Positions 1 to 5,378 of a DNA stretch of 5,378 bases are shown here, piece by piece (within the stretch, counting starts at the first letter, position 1; each line of letters opens with the position of its first letter). A program made the translations under genes and the position numbers. The DNA is taken from assembly GCA_002371695.1 (NCBI GenBank), contig DFGG01000062.1, forward strand, positions 1 to 5,378, written 5' to 3'. Under the pieces are notes generated by a model, which worked only from the letters and a program-made list of their open reading frames with translations, did not search any database and was not told where the DNA came from. The stretch is from a bacterium UBA3756 (GTDB lineage: Bacteria > Bacteroidota > Bacteroidia > Bacteroidales > Bacteroidaceae).

Positions 1-41
1 GCATGGAGTGTGCCAGAGTATTCTTTGTTCAAGTAAGGAGG

Positions 42-455
42 ATGGACGTAGAGAAAATCAAACAGATTATCAACGATAAGCCTAACCTGAGTACCGCCCT
101 CGGGATGGAGTTTCTCTCCACCCCAGAGGACGATACTTGTAAGGCATGCATGCGAGTCGATGAGCGCAACCGTCAGCCCTTCGGCTTCCTCAGTGGCGGT
201 GCCTCGCTGGCCTTGGCTGAGAATGTGGCGGGAGTGGGTTCCTGCAGCCTCTGTCCCGGCTGTGCCTGTGTGGGCATCGAGGTCAGTGGCAGCCATGTCA
301 AGGCAGTGGCCGAGGGCGATACCGTCACGGCCTATGCCCGTCTGCTTCACAAGGGTTCCACCCTCCATGTGTGGAATGTGGATATCAAGGACACTTCGGG
401 CGAGCTCATCTCCAATGTCCGAGTCACTAACTACATCATCAAACAGAAGAAGTGA
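42..455 (+). CDS. PaaI/YdiI-type hotdog thioesterase, probable DHNA-CoA thioesterase (MenI role)
   Basis: A 137-residue single hotdog-fold protein. It aligns with E. coli YdiI/MenI from memory: the core QPFG.L.GGAS..LAE spans residues 45-60. Q45, S51 and E60 keep exactly the spacing of YdiI Q48, H54 and E63, so the catalytic Glu and the Gln are present but the usual His of the HGG motif is Ser. Enzymes of this type hydrolyse aryl- or acyl-CoA esters in the cytoplasm; in menaquinone synthesis MenI releases 1,4-dihydroxy-2-naphthoate from its CoA ester. That role is inferred from linkage to menF and menD. The start at 42 gives the family's usual length. An in-frame ATG at 3 would add 13 residues and is less likely. 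An AAGGAGG sits directly against the ATG at 42, too close to be an ideal ribosome site. The stop overlaps the menF start by one base (TGATG), which suggests translational coupling. Another CoA thioesterase substrate remains possible. Confidence 0.85.
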   Translation: MDVEKIKQIINDKPNLSTALGMEFLSTPEDDTCKACMRVDERNRQPFGFLSGGASLALAENVAGVGSCSLCPGCACVGIEVSGSHVKAVAEGDTVTAYARLLHKGSTLHVWNVDIKDTSGELISNVRVTNYIIKQKK

Positions 456-1501
456 TGGCAGCATGGGCTCTTTATCGCCTGCCTCATGCAGACCATTACG
501 TACGTATCCGGCAGGCCAGCGGCGAGCCTGAGGCGCTGCTCTCGTGTGCACAGCTCAATGGTCGCGAGGGTTTTGTCGTGGCTCCTTTCGACATCCGTCC
601 GGATCAGCCAGTCCTCCTCATCCGTCCCGATGCTGTCGAAGCGTATCCTCTACCCGGAAGCCCCGGGATATCCGGAAAATCCGGAAAATCCGGGATATCT
701 TCCCCCTCCCCCTCATACGCCGTCGATTTCGCCAATTTCCACGCTCAGTTGCTGTCTGGCACTTTCCGAAAGATAGTCCTTGCGCGCTGTGCCGACGAGA
801 GCACCGCCTGTCCCCTTGCTCCCGAAGAACTCTTCTTCAGGGCCTGCCAGCGATATCCCCGGTTGTTCATCTCTCTCGTCTATACCTCCCTGTCAGGCTA
901 TTGGCTGACGGCGACACCCGAGATTCTGCTCGAGAATGACGGCCCCCAGTGGCGTACCATCGCCCTTGCGGGCACCATGAAGTTGGAGGCTGAGCAGTTG
1001 CAGGGCGAGGGAGAGACCGTCACCTGGAGTACCAAGAACATCCAGGAACAACGCTATGTGGCCACTTATCTGACGGAGTGCCTCGAACGGTTCACAGGCG
1101 ACTTCCGTGAAGAAGGCCCCCGCACCGTCCGTGCGGCTAACCTCGTCCATCTGCGCAGTGACTTCACTTTCACGCTTCCCGATTCCCTTCATGTGGGCGA
1201 CCTGCTGCAGGCGCTCCATCCCACACCAGCCGTCTGCGGACTGCCCAAGCAGGATGCCTTCCGGTTCATCACCCACAACGAGCATACGCCTCGTCGCTAC
1301 TACAGTGGATTCATGGGTCCCCTCAGTATCTGTTCCCCTCTTCCCACCACCCACCTTTACGTCTCTCTCCGCTGCATGAACATCGAGGGTTGTCAATACC
1401 ACCTCTATGCTGGCGGAGGACTGCTCAAAGACAGCATCCTCGAGCAGGAGTGGCTCGAGACCGAGGCAAAACTCGAAACCATGCGTTCCTTATTATATTA
1501 A
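455..1501 (+). CDS. menF: Isochorismate synthase MenF
   Basis: A chorismate-binding family enzyme of 348 residues that isomerises chorismate to isochorismate in a Mg2+-dependent reaction, the entry step of menaquinone synthesis. The N-terminal part (about 1-65) is weakly conserved and the catalytic domain runs from about 90 to the end. Visible motifs are KIVLAR (K106, general base), TPEILLE (E156, general acid, 50 residues after the Lys as in EntC K147/E197), LAGT (171-174), E198 and E332/E335 as Mg2+ ligands, LHPTPAVCGLP (254-264), RRYYSGF (280-286) and AGGGLL (319-324). The common EH after the SxK motif is EQ here. Residues 70-82 form a Pro/Ser-Gly-Ile/Lys tandem repeat from a DNA microrepeat. 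I chose ATG 455, which overlaps the thioesterase stop; GTG 452 would add one residue. Context with menD favours the menaquinone role over siderophore or salicylate synthesis. Confidence 0.93.
   Translation: MAAWALYRLPHADHYVRIRQASGEPEALLSCAQLNGREGFVVAPFDIRPDQPVLLIRPDAVEAYPLPGSPGISGKSGKSGISSPSPSYAVDFANFHAQLLSGTFRKIVLARCADESTACPLAPEELFFRACQRYPRLFISLVYTSLSGYWLTATPEILLENDGPQWRTIALAGTMKLEAEQLQGEGETVTWSTKNIQEQRYVATYLTECLERFTGDFREEGPRTVRAANLVHLRSDFTFTLPDSLHVGDLLQALHPTPAVCGLPKQDAFRFITHNEHTPRRYYSGFMGPLSICSPLPTTHLYVSLRCMNIEGCQYHLYAGGGLLKDSILEQEWLETEAKLETMRSLLY
663..698 (+). repeat. In-frame 9-base tandem repeat within menF (4 units)
   Basis: Four consecutive 9-base units read CCGGGATAT, CCGGAAAAT, CCGGAAAAT, CCGGGATAT. 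They are in phase with the reading frame and encode a three-residue period, Gly-(Ile/Lys)-Ser, in the linker between the N-terminal part and the catalytic domain of the isochorismate synthase. The array is also close to an inverted repeat, because the outer units match each other and CCGG is a palindrome. Units of nine can be gained or lost without a frameshift, so strain-to-strain length change is plausible. Confidence 0.8.
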
Positions 1502-1502
1502 T

Positions 1503-3206
1503 ATGTATAGCAACAAAGAAAGCGTTAACATACTGACGAGCCTGCTCGTCGCCTACGGCATCCGTCACGCCGTGGTGTGTCCGGGCAGTCGCAACTCCCC
1601 CATCGTCCACAATTTCCACGAGTGCCCAGACATCGCCTGCTATCCCGTCACCGACGAGCGTTCGGCAGGCTTCTATGCCCTGGGCATGTCACTGGAACTC
1701 GATGAGCCGGTGGTCGTATGTGTCACTTCCGGCACTGCCCTGCTCAATCTTGCCCCTGCTGTCGCCGAGGCGTGGTACCAGCATGTACCGCTGGTGGTCG
1801 TCTCTGCCGACCGTCCCCCGCAGTGGATTGACCAGCTCGACGGGCAGACGCTGCCGCAGCCCGATGCCCTCGGACGATTTGTGGGCAAGAGCGTGAGTCT
1901 GCCTGACGTAAGCGACTTAGAAAGCCACTGGTATTGCAACCGTCTCATTTGTGAGGCACTGATGGAGGCCGAAAGCAGAGGTGGGCACCCCGTACATATT
2001 AACGTGCCTTTGGCAGAGCCTCTATTTGTGTACGATGTTGAGGCCCTGCCCTCCGAGGACAGAATCGTCCAGCGAAGCGGAACCGTCGATGCCTATGATG
2101 TAGAATCCTGCGGCCTGAGAGAGGATTTCTGGCAGGCGGCGCGCCCCATGATTGTCATCGGACAAAACCGGGAGTCGTTCATGACAGATGACCAGCTGCA
2201 GGCACTGATGGAGCATTGCGTGGTGCTCTTCGAACCTCTGGGCAGCGATCAGGGAGCATCGCATTTCGACGTGGTACTCTCTGCCCTGGGCGATGATGAA
2301 AGCCTGCTGCCCGATTTCGTTCTGTATGGTGGAGGCACACTGGTGAGCAAGCGCCTGAAGCATTTCCTGCGGAAGGCTACCAAGGCCGACTTCTGGGAGA
2401 TCTCCGAAGACGGACTGCTGCACGACACGTTCATGCGCACCAAAGGGGTGCTCGAAGGCAGACTCTCCAGCGTATTGCTGAGTCTGGAAACCATCATGAA
2501 GGAAGCAGCCGATTTCGAAGCACTTTTTGAAAAGTCGTTTGGTGATTTGCCCGATACCTCCGACTACGTCAGCCATTGGCGGCAACTGCTCCGTCGGGCT
2601 GCTGATACGACTGAGACTTTCGAGCCACCTTATTCGCAGATGGCTGCCGTACGCCTGCTCGAGCAGAAATATGCCGGGGCCGATTTCCCTGCCAATTTCC
2701 ACTATGCCAACTCCACGTCGGTGCGGCTGGCCTGTATCTACTCTTCGGGCTACGTATACTGCAACCGTGGCGTCAATGGCATCGAGGGTTCTCTGTCGAC
2801 GGCTGCCGGCTTCTCTGTAGTGGCACCGCGAAAGGTGATTTGCGTCATTGGCGACCTGAGTTTCTTCTACGACCAGAATGCCCTGTGGAACCAGAACCTG
2901 CGCGGCAACCTGCGCATTCTCTTGCTTAACAACGGGCGGGGCGGCATCTTCAACATGCTGTCAGGCCTGGAGCAGAGTCCTGCCCGCGATGCTTTTGTCG
3001 CAGCCTCACACCACACCTCTGCCGAAGGCATCTGCCGTCAGAACGGCGTCGCCTACCTCTCAGCCTCCAGCATGGATGAACTGCAGCCCGCAGTCGACAC
3101 GTTGTTGAATACTGACAGCCAGCGTCCCGTCCTCCTCGAAGTGTTTACCGATGCCGAAGCCGACGCTCGTGCCTTCCGTGATTTTTATCAGAGTTTCAAC
3201 CTGTAG
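1503..3206 (+). CDS. menD: MenD, 2-succinyl-5-enolpyruvyl-6-hydroxy-3-cyclohexene-1-carboxylate synthase
   Basis: A 567-residue ThDP- and Mg2+-dependent enzyme that decarboxylates 2-oxoglutarate and adds the succinic semialdehyde unit to isochorismate, giving SEPHCHC in the cytoplasm. The E. coli protein is about 556 residues. Known active-site residues are all found: CPGSRNSP (R30, E. coli R33), DERSAGF (E52, E. coli E55), SADRP (R104, R107), GQTLPQ (Q115, Q118), VSKRL (K283/R284, K292/R293), NSTSVR (S404/R408, S391/R395) and NRGVNGIEG (R422, R413). The ThDP/metal motif is GDLSFFYDQN (D451) with NNGRGGIF (N477). The position whose backbone carbonyl binds the metal is Arg rather than the usual Gly, probably harmless. 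ATG 1503 is chosen because the family N-terminus begins there; an upstream ATG at 1407 in the same frame lies inside menF. One base separates it from menF. There is no Shine-Dalgarno, only an A/T-rich run before the ATG, common in Bacteroidetes. Confidence 0.97.
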   Translation: MYSNKESVNILTSLLVAYGIRHAVVCPGSRNSPIVHNFHECPDIACYPVTDERSAGFYALGMSLELDEPVVVCVTSGTALLNLAPAVAEAWYQHVPLVVVSADRPPQWIDQLDGQTLPQPDALGRFVGKSVSLPDVSDLESHWYCNRLICEALMEAESRGGHPVHINVPLAEPLFVYDVEALPSEDRIVQRSGTVDAYDVESCGLREDFWQAARPMIVIGQNRESFMTDDQLQALMEHCVVLFEPLGSDQGASHFDVVLSALGDDESLLPDFVLYGGGTLVSKRLKHFLRKATKADFWEISEDGLLHDTFMRTKGVLEGRLSSVLLSLETIMKEAADFEALFEKSFGDLPDTSDYVSHWRQLLRRAADTTETFEPPYSQMAAVRLLEQKYAGADFPANFHYANSTSVRLACIYSSGYVYCNRGVNGIEGSLSTAAGFSVVAPRKVICVIGDLSFFYDQNALWNQNLRGNLRILLLNNGRGGIFNMLSGLEQSPARDAFVAASHHTSAEGICRQNGVAYLSASSMDELQPAVDTLLNTDSQRPVLLEVFTDAEADARAFRDFYQSFNL

Positions 3207-3233
3207 CTATTTGTAGAAAGAAATAGGGAGCGT

Positions 3234-4475
3234 ATGATTAATTTCAAGTTTAACAAGCATCTGAACCCCTGGGGGAAAGGATTCCTTACCAGTGTGCTGG
3301 GCACTACCGTATCCATCTTGCTGACGTTTGGAACGTCAGCCTTGGTTGACAGCAAGATGCAGGCAGACGTACAGCGGCAGACGGCCATGATGGTAATCCA
3401 CGACATCGATATGTGCGTCAAGAAAATGGAGGAGATGGCCAAGGATGAGGAGACATGTAATGATGCCATTCAGTATGTCCTGGCGCATCTCGACCAGATA
3501 GCGTCACTGCCTGAGGATACGCTTGAGTTGGCGATGGATATGCTGACTGAATACTCCAGCGAGCATAACTACTTCGATGATGCCAAGGAGAACATCTTCA
3601 AAAGCAGCCAGGACATCTGGGGCAATCTCGACAATATGGCGTTCATTGACAACATGGAGCGATTCTATCGTGAACGGCGTGAACTTGTAAACGCGATGAA
3701 GACCGACCCGGTTTTCCTGCACCCTATATCCTATCAGGAATACTTCCAAATGAGGATTAACGCTACGTCAAGCGACTACTCTGTTGACCCTGTGGCCATA
3801 TTGAAGGAAAAGCTGAGGGAACCCAGGGTGAAGTATCGCATCGACTTTTCTGCAAATCGGACAAGGCTTTACCGGCAATATGCACAAATGTGGAGGGACA
3901 TCAGCGACCGCAACAAGTTCATCATGAACATCAGCGACGAGGAACTGGCAGAATATATCAAGAGCAGCCAGCGAAGTGGCAGCTCAGTCAGCAAGCGTGA
4001 CCTGACAGGACAATGGGAACGGAAGTCGGACGGCATAGTAGACCATTATTATGAATTTTTGGATAACGACTCGTTCCGCAAGAAACAAGTACAGCATATC
4101 CCCTATCCGGCATGGACTGGCGAAATCTATCTTACCTCTACATATGCTGGTAAGTGGAGGGTCAAGGACGACACGCTGTTTATGGAGTGCAATCCTAACT
4201 CGGCAGAAGTTCACATCGACACGACGCATATTTCCTACAGGCCGGAGATGCGTGACTCTGTAAGGAATATGATTGCCAAGTACTTTGATTTGAAAAAATC
4301 AAGGGAGGTATTGCGGAAAGCCATCGAAAACGATTTGGCGGATACATTCCCCGTGACTACCAACAAGGCAAACGACAAGATTGAGATGGTTGTGAGCCGC
4401 AGTGAAGCAATCGTCAAAACCCAATACCTAAAGCGTATCAAGGACGGTGACGCGTTTAATGGCAGCAGCAAATAG
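3234..4475 (+). CDS. Membrane-anchored protein of unknown function with a C-terminal lipocalin-like region
   Basis: I do not recognise a characterised family. The 413-residue protein starts with a short basic segment (K5, K8, K15) and NPWGKG, then one hydrophobic stretch at about 17-37 with no signal peptidase site that stands out. This reads as an N-in signal anchor placing the rest in the periplasm. Residues 40-150 and 185-255 are charged, helical and rich in Asp, Glu, Lys and Arg. Residues 257-330 start LTGQW and include GKWRVKDDTLFM, resembling the beta-rich lipocalin-like domains common in Bacteroidetes secreted proteins, though only by pattern. The tail (about 340-413) is again helical and charged. 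It starts 27 bases after menD with AGGGAG three bases before the ATG, so co-transcription is possible, but nothing in it suggests a quinone enzyme. Its stop (TAG, 4473-4475) lies directly before the inverted-repeat element. Bacteroidales have N-terminally similar proteins with an MVIHDID-like segment, as far as I recall, all uncharacterised. Confidence 0.85.
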   Translation: MINFKFNKHLNPWGKGFLTSVLGTTVSILLTFGTSALVDSKMQADVQRQTAMMVIHDIDMCVKKMEEMAKDEETCNDAIQYVLAHLDQIASLPEDTLELAMDMLTEYSSEHNYFDDAKENIFKSSQDIWGNLDNMAFIDNMERFYRERRELVNAMKTDPVFLHPISYQEYFQMRINATSSDYSVDPVAILKEKLREPRVKYRIDFSANRTRLYRQYAQMWRDISDRNKFIMNISDEELAEYIKSSQRSGSSVSKRDLTGQWERKSDGIVDHYYEFLDNDSFRKKQVQHIPYPAWTGEIYLTSTYAGKWRVKDDTLFMECNPNSAEVHIDTTHISYRPEMRDSVRNMIAKYFDLKKSREVLRKAIENDLADTFPVTTNKANDKIEMVVSRSEAIVKTQYLKRIKDGDAFNGSSK

Positions 4476-4495
4476 TATATAAGAGAAAAAGTGTA

Positions 4496-4606
4496 TTTAA
4501 CCCCGCTATCCCCGCTACAATCCGCGTAATGTACTGTGGCTCAGGGTATTATCGGTAGCGGGGTTGCTCTTAACCCCGCTACTACCCCGCTACATCCCGC
4601 TACAGC
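4496..4606. repeat. Left arm of the 111-base inverted repeat
   Basis: Every base i in this arm faces base 9522-i in the right arm. Mismatches are at 4522, 4523, 4525, 4539, 4540, 4546, 4567, 4568, 4583, 4595 and 4604, several of them G-T pairs that would still pair in RNA. The arm begins 20 bases after the stop of the membrane protein gene and contains six copies of the GTAGCGGGG motif, most in the CCCCGCTAC orientation. A transcript running out of the upstream gene would enter this arm and could fold with the right arm into a very long stem. Confidence 0.92.
4555..4582. repeat. Perfect 11-base hairpin in the left arm
   Basis: GTAGCGGGGTT (4555-4565) and AACCCCGCTAC (4572-4582) are exact reverse complements around a six-base loop. 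The first half can also pair with AACCCCGCTA at 4499-4508, so alternative folds compete. No T-run follows, so it is not a standard intrinsic terminator. The equivalent hairpin occurs in the right arm with a different loop sequence. Confidence 0.9.
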
Positions 4607-4647
4607 TGTTTGCATCTCGTAAGTCTCTGGTTCTCAGGGTACTTTCA

Positions 4648-4711
4648 TTTTGCGTAGGCGCGTACGGTCTTTTGCGTAGGCGCGTAAGGTGTTTTGCGCA
4701 TACGCGAAAGC
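4648..4711. repeat. 22-base tandem repeat (two full units and one diverged unit)
   Basis: Units start at 4648, 4670 and 4692, each with TTTTGCG. The first two share 20 of 22 bases, with the common core TTTTGCGTAGGCGCGTA. The third diverges after TTTTGCG to CATACGCGAAAGC and forms a near-palindrome. The GC-rich repeats lie just inside the left arm, immediately downstream (minus strand) of the protein-like relic. On the minus strand they read in frame as Pro-Tyr-Ala-Pro-Thr-Gln-Lys then Thr-Val-Arg-Ala-Tyr-Ala-Lys, ending at TGA. Function unknown. Confidence 0.8.
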
Positions 4712-4878
4712 TAGTTCAAAGGCACTAAAGTCCCTGCCTGAAGCAGACAAAGCACCACATCAAAGGCTATATTGCACCACTCTGAAGGCTCCGCAATAAC
4801 ATCCGAAGCCTCCCCGCCAACGAGATGAGTGTAGTATTCCCTCAACGGCGGCTGCCTTTCTGCCAAACCAATATGCCT
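4711..4878 (-). pseudogene. Protein-like minus-strand relic of 55 codons in the repeat core
   Basis: Read from 4878 down to a TAG at 4711-4713, this frame is open for 55 codons and reads like real protein: a charged start with ERQPPLREYYTHLVGGE, then EPSEWCNIAFDVVLCLL and a hydrophobic end. It has no ATG or GTG; a TTG at 4864-4866 would give 51 residues. A TAG (4879-4881) closes it upstream, after which the frame is open again into the right arm. Downstream of the 4711 TAG the same frame runs on to a TGA at 4645-4647. I read it as the degraded end of a gene carried by the element, or a conserved short peptide with an unusual start. I do not recognise the family. No ribosome site was seen. Confidence 0.4.
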
Positions 4879-4915
4879 CTATGTTGAGTCCAATATATAG
4901 AGGCGTTGTAGCAGG

Positions 4916-5026
4916 GCGGTAGCGGGTTGTAGCGGGGTGGTAGCGGGGTTAAGGCCAACCCCGCTACCGATAATATCCTGAATCACAGTACATTACACAA
5001 ATTGTAGCGGGGATAGCGGGGTTAAA
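4916..5026. repeat. Right arm of the 111-base inverted repeat
   Basis: This is the reverse-complement partner of 4496-4606. Six copies of the GTAGCGGGG motif lie inside it, and a diverged one (GTAGCAGGG) straddles its inner edge at 4908-4916. On the minus strand, its outer end is the 3' end of an open frame ending LTPLSPLQFV, and the left arm read on the plus strand gives LTPLSPLQSA in the matching frame. Beyond 5037 the right flank has no counterpart on the left side, where the membrane protein gene lies instead. Confidence 0.92.
4939..4968. repeat. Perfect 12-base hairpin in the right arm
   Basis: GGTAGCGGGGTT (4939-4950) and AACCCCGCTACC (4957-4968) are exact reverse complements around the loop AAGGCC. 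It mirrors the 4555-4582 hairpin. The stems match between arms while the loops differ (GCTCTT against AAGGCC), as expected if pairing of the stem is what is being kept. Confidence 0.9.
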
Positions 5027-5291
5027 ACGTTTTTCTCGTGTAGTATCGTACTACCCCTACATCGAAAAGTGCTGCCCAAAAATTTCCTAACCTCCCACAT
5101 TTCCATGCAGAAATTCCTCCTTGCCCTAAAATCCGCAGATAATTTTTCGCGTGTCTGATTTAGCCCTTGCTTGTGACGATTCTGTCTGACTCTGGGCTTA
5201 GAATCGCTTGACATGACTTGTATGCAGACACCTTCCCCTTACCCCGTAAGGTCGAGAGGCTTAGACCAAAGCATCAGCGAAGGATGTTGTT

Positions 5292-5378
5292 TTATCCGTG
5301 TTCCCAAATAAGTTTGTATGGCTTGTTGGAGTAGATGTTGAGTTTGTACTGCCTTGCCGTTCTGACCCACTTGGCAGG
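5292..5378 (-). CDS. C-terminal end of an unidentified protein, cut by the window edge
   Basis: From the right edge the minus strand is open for 28 codons to a TAA at 5292-5294. The peptide includes KWVRTARQYKLNIYSN and ends in KLIWEHG. Codon use is typical of a real gene: Asn, Ile, Tyr and Ser codons mostly end in C, as in menD. The start lies outside the window, so length and family cannot be judged, and I do not recognise it. It converges on the membrane protein gene with the repeat element between them. The opposite strand is also open here but lacks a start codon. Confidence 0.5.
   Translation of the reverse strand, partial: PAKWVRTARQYKLNIYSNKPYKLIWEHG

Larger units (their letters stand above)
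4496..5026. mobile_element. Composite inverted-repeat element, possibly non-autonomous mobile
   Basis: The two 111-base ends are inverted copies of each other (100 of 111 positions complementary, no gap) around a 309-base core. With a small offset, the match continues outward to GAGAAAAA (4483-4490) and its complement (5030-5037). There is no transposase in the element, so any movement would need help in trans, as for MITE-like elements. TAGTAT occurs just outside both ends (4473-4478, 5041-5046) and could be a target duplication, though six bases can match by chance. Other readings are two independent inverted insertions of one repeat family, or a remnant origin or packaging region. The structure is certain; calling it mobile is inference. 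Confidence 0.5.
4476..5291. other. 816-base gene-poor stretch with a structured repeat element
   Basis: No intact gene with convincing start, length and codon use was found on either strand here. From left to right it holds a short AT-rich flank (4476-4495), the left repeat arm, a core with tandem 22-base repeats and a minus-strand protein-like relic, the right repeat arm, and a flank (5027-5291). That right flank contains a 10-base palindrome AAAACGTTTT (5024-5033), a GTAGTA-TCG-TACTAC dyad (5040-5054) and a CCTTAC-CCC-GTAAGG dyad (5237-5251). None of these has a T-run placed like an intrinsic terminator, so their roles are unknown. Confidence 0.75.

Noticed and set aside
893..1402. Long minus-strand open frame opposite menF
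   Set aside because: It is the antisense of a well-supported menF reading frame carrying all catalytic motifs.
2022..2702. Long minus-strand open frame opposite menD
   Set aside because: It is the antisense of the menD middle domain and has no recognisable motifs.
4645..4701. An 18-residue minus-strand ORF starting with ATG and reading through the 22-base repeats
   Set aside because: It is just the translation of the tandem repeat, with no independent support.
4496..5026. CRISPR array
   Set aside because: The repeats are 9 bases, spaced 9-11 bases and in both orientations, with no uniform spacers, which does not fit a CRISPR.
4993..5214. A 73-codon minus-strand open frame with an ATG, ending in LTPLSPLQFV
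   Set aside because: Codon use is rich in AGG, AGA and CGA, unlike menD, and its 3' end is the repeat arm. No strong ribosome site precedes the first ATG. It is more likely chance plus repeat sequence, though a conserved short ORF cannot be excluded.
5237..5251. CCTTAC-CCC-GTAAGG dyad as a terminator for the minus-strand gene
   Set aside because: The stem is only six bases with a three-base loop and no T-run follows on either strand.
5213..5311. A 32-residue plus-strand ORF, start MTCMQTPSPYPV, rich in Cys
   Set aside because: It is short, has no clear ribosome site, and overlaps the end of the better-supported minus-strand partial gene.
5309..5316. TAAGTTTG matching the Bacteroidetes TAnnTTTG -7 promoter motif on the plus strand
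   Set aside because: It lies inside the minus-strand partial gene and I found no properly spaced -33 TTTG.

Overview
The window looks like a chromosomal piece of a Bacteroidales bacterium, most likely Prevotellaceae. Three things point there: the order of the menaquinone genes, the Bacteroidetes-type sequence of the isochorismate synthase and MenD, and the near absence of Shine-Dalgarno sequences before most genes. This placement rests on gene style and memory of the families; no search was run.

Positions 42-3206 hold a tight plus-strand menaquinone (vitamin K2) cluster. A PaaI/YdiI-type hotdog thioesterase, probably the DHNA-CoA thioesterase of the pathway, overlaps by one base with an isochorismate synthase (menF). 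One base separates menF from menD (SEPHCHC synthase). MenF turns chorismate into isochorismate, MenD joins it to a 2-oxoglutarate-derived unit, and the thioesterase would act late, releasing 1,4-dihydroxy-2-naphthoate from CoA. menB, menC, menE and menH are not visible here. After a 27-base gap comes a membrane-anchored protein of unknown function (3234-4475), possibly carried on the same transcript.

From 4476 to 5291 (816 bases) I see no convincing intact gene, but the stretch is highly structured. Two 111-base arms (4496-4606 and 4916-5026) pair without gaps at about 90% identity around a 309-base core. The arms carry 13 copies of a GTAGCGGGG motif in both orientations, and each arm has its own perfect short hairpin. 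The core holds 22-base tandem repeats and a minus-strand stretch that reads like protein but has no good start and is bounded by TAG codons. This looks like a non-autonomous mobile or composite repeat element inserted directly after the stop of the membrane protein gene. A TAGTAT hexamer lies just outside both ends.

The last 87 bases read on the minus strand as the C-terminal end of an unidentified protein that continues past the window edge, so the repeat element lies between two converging genes.
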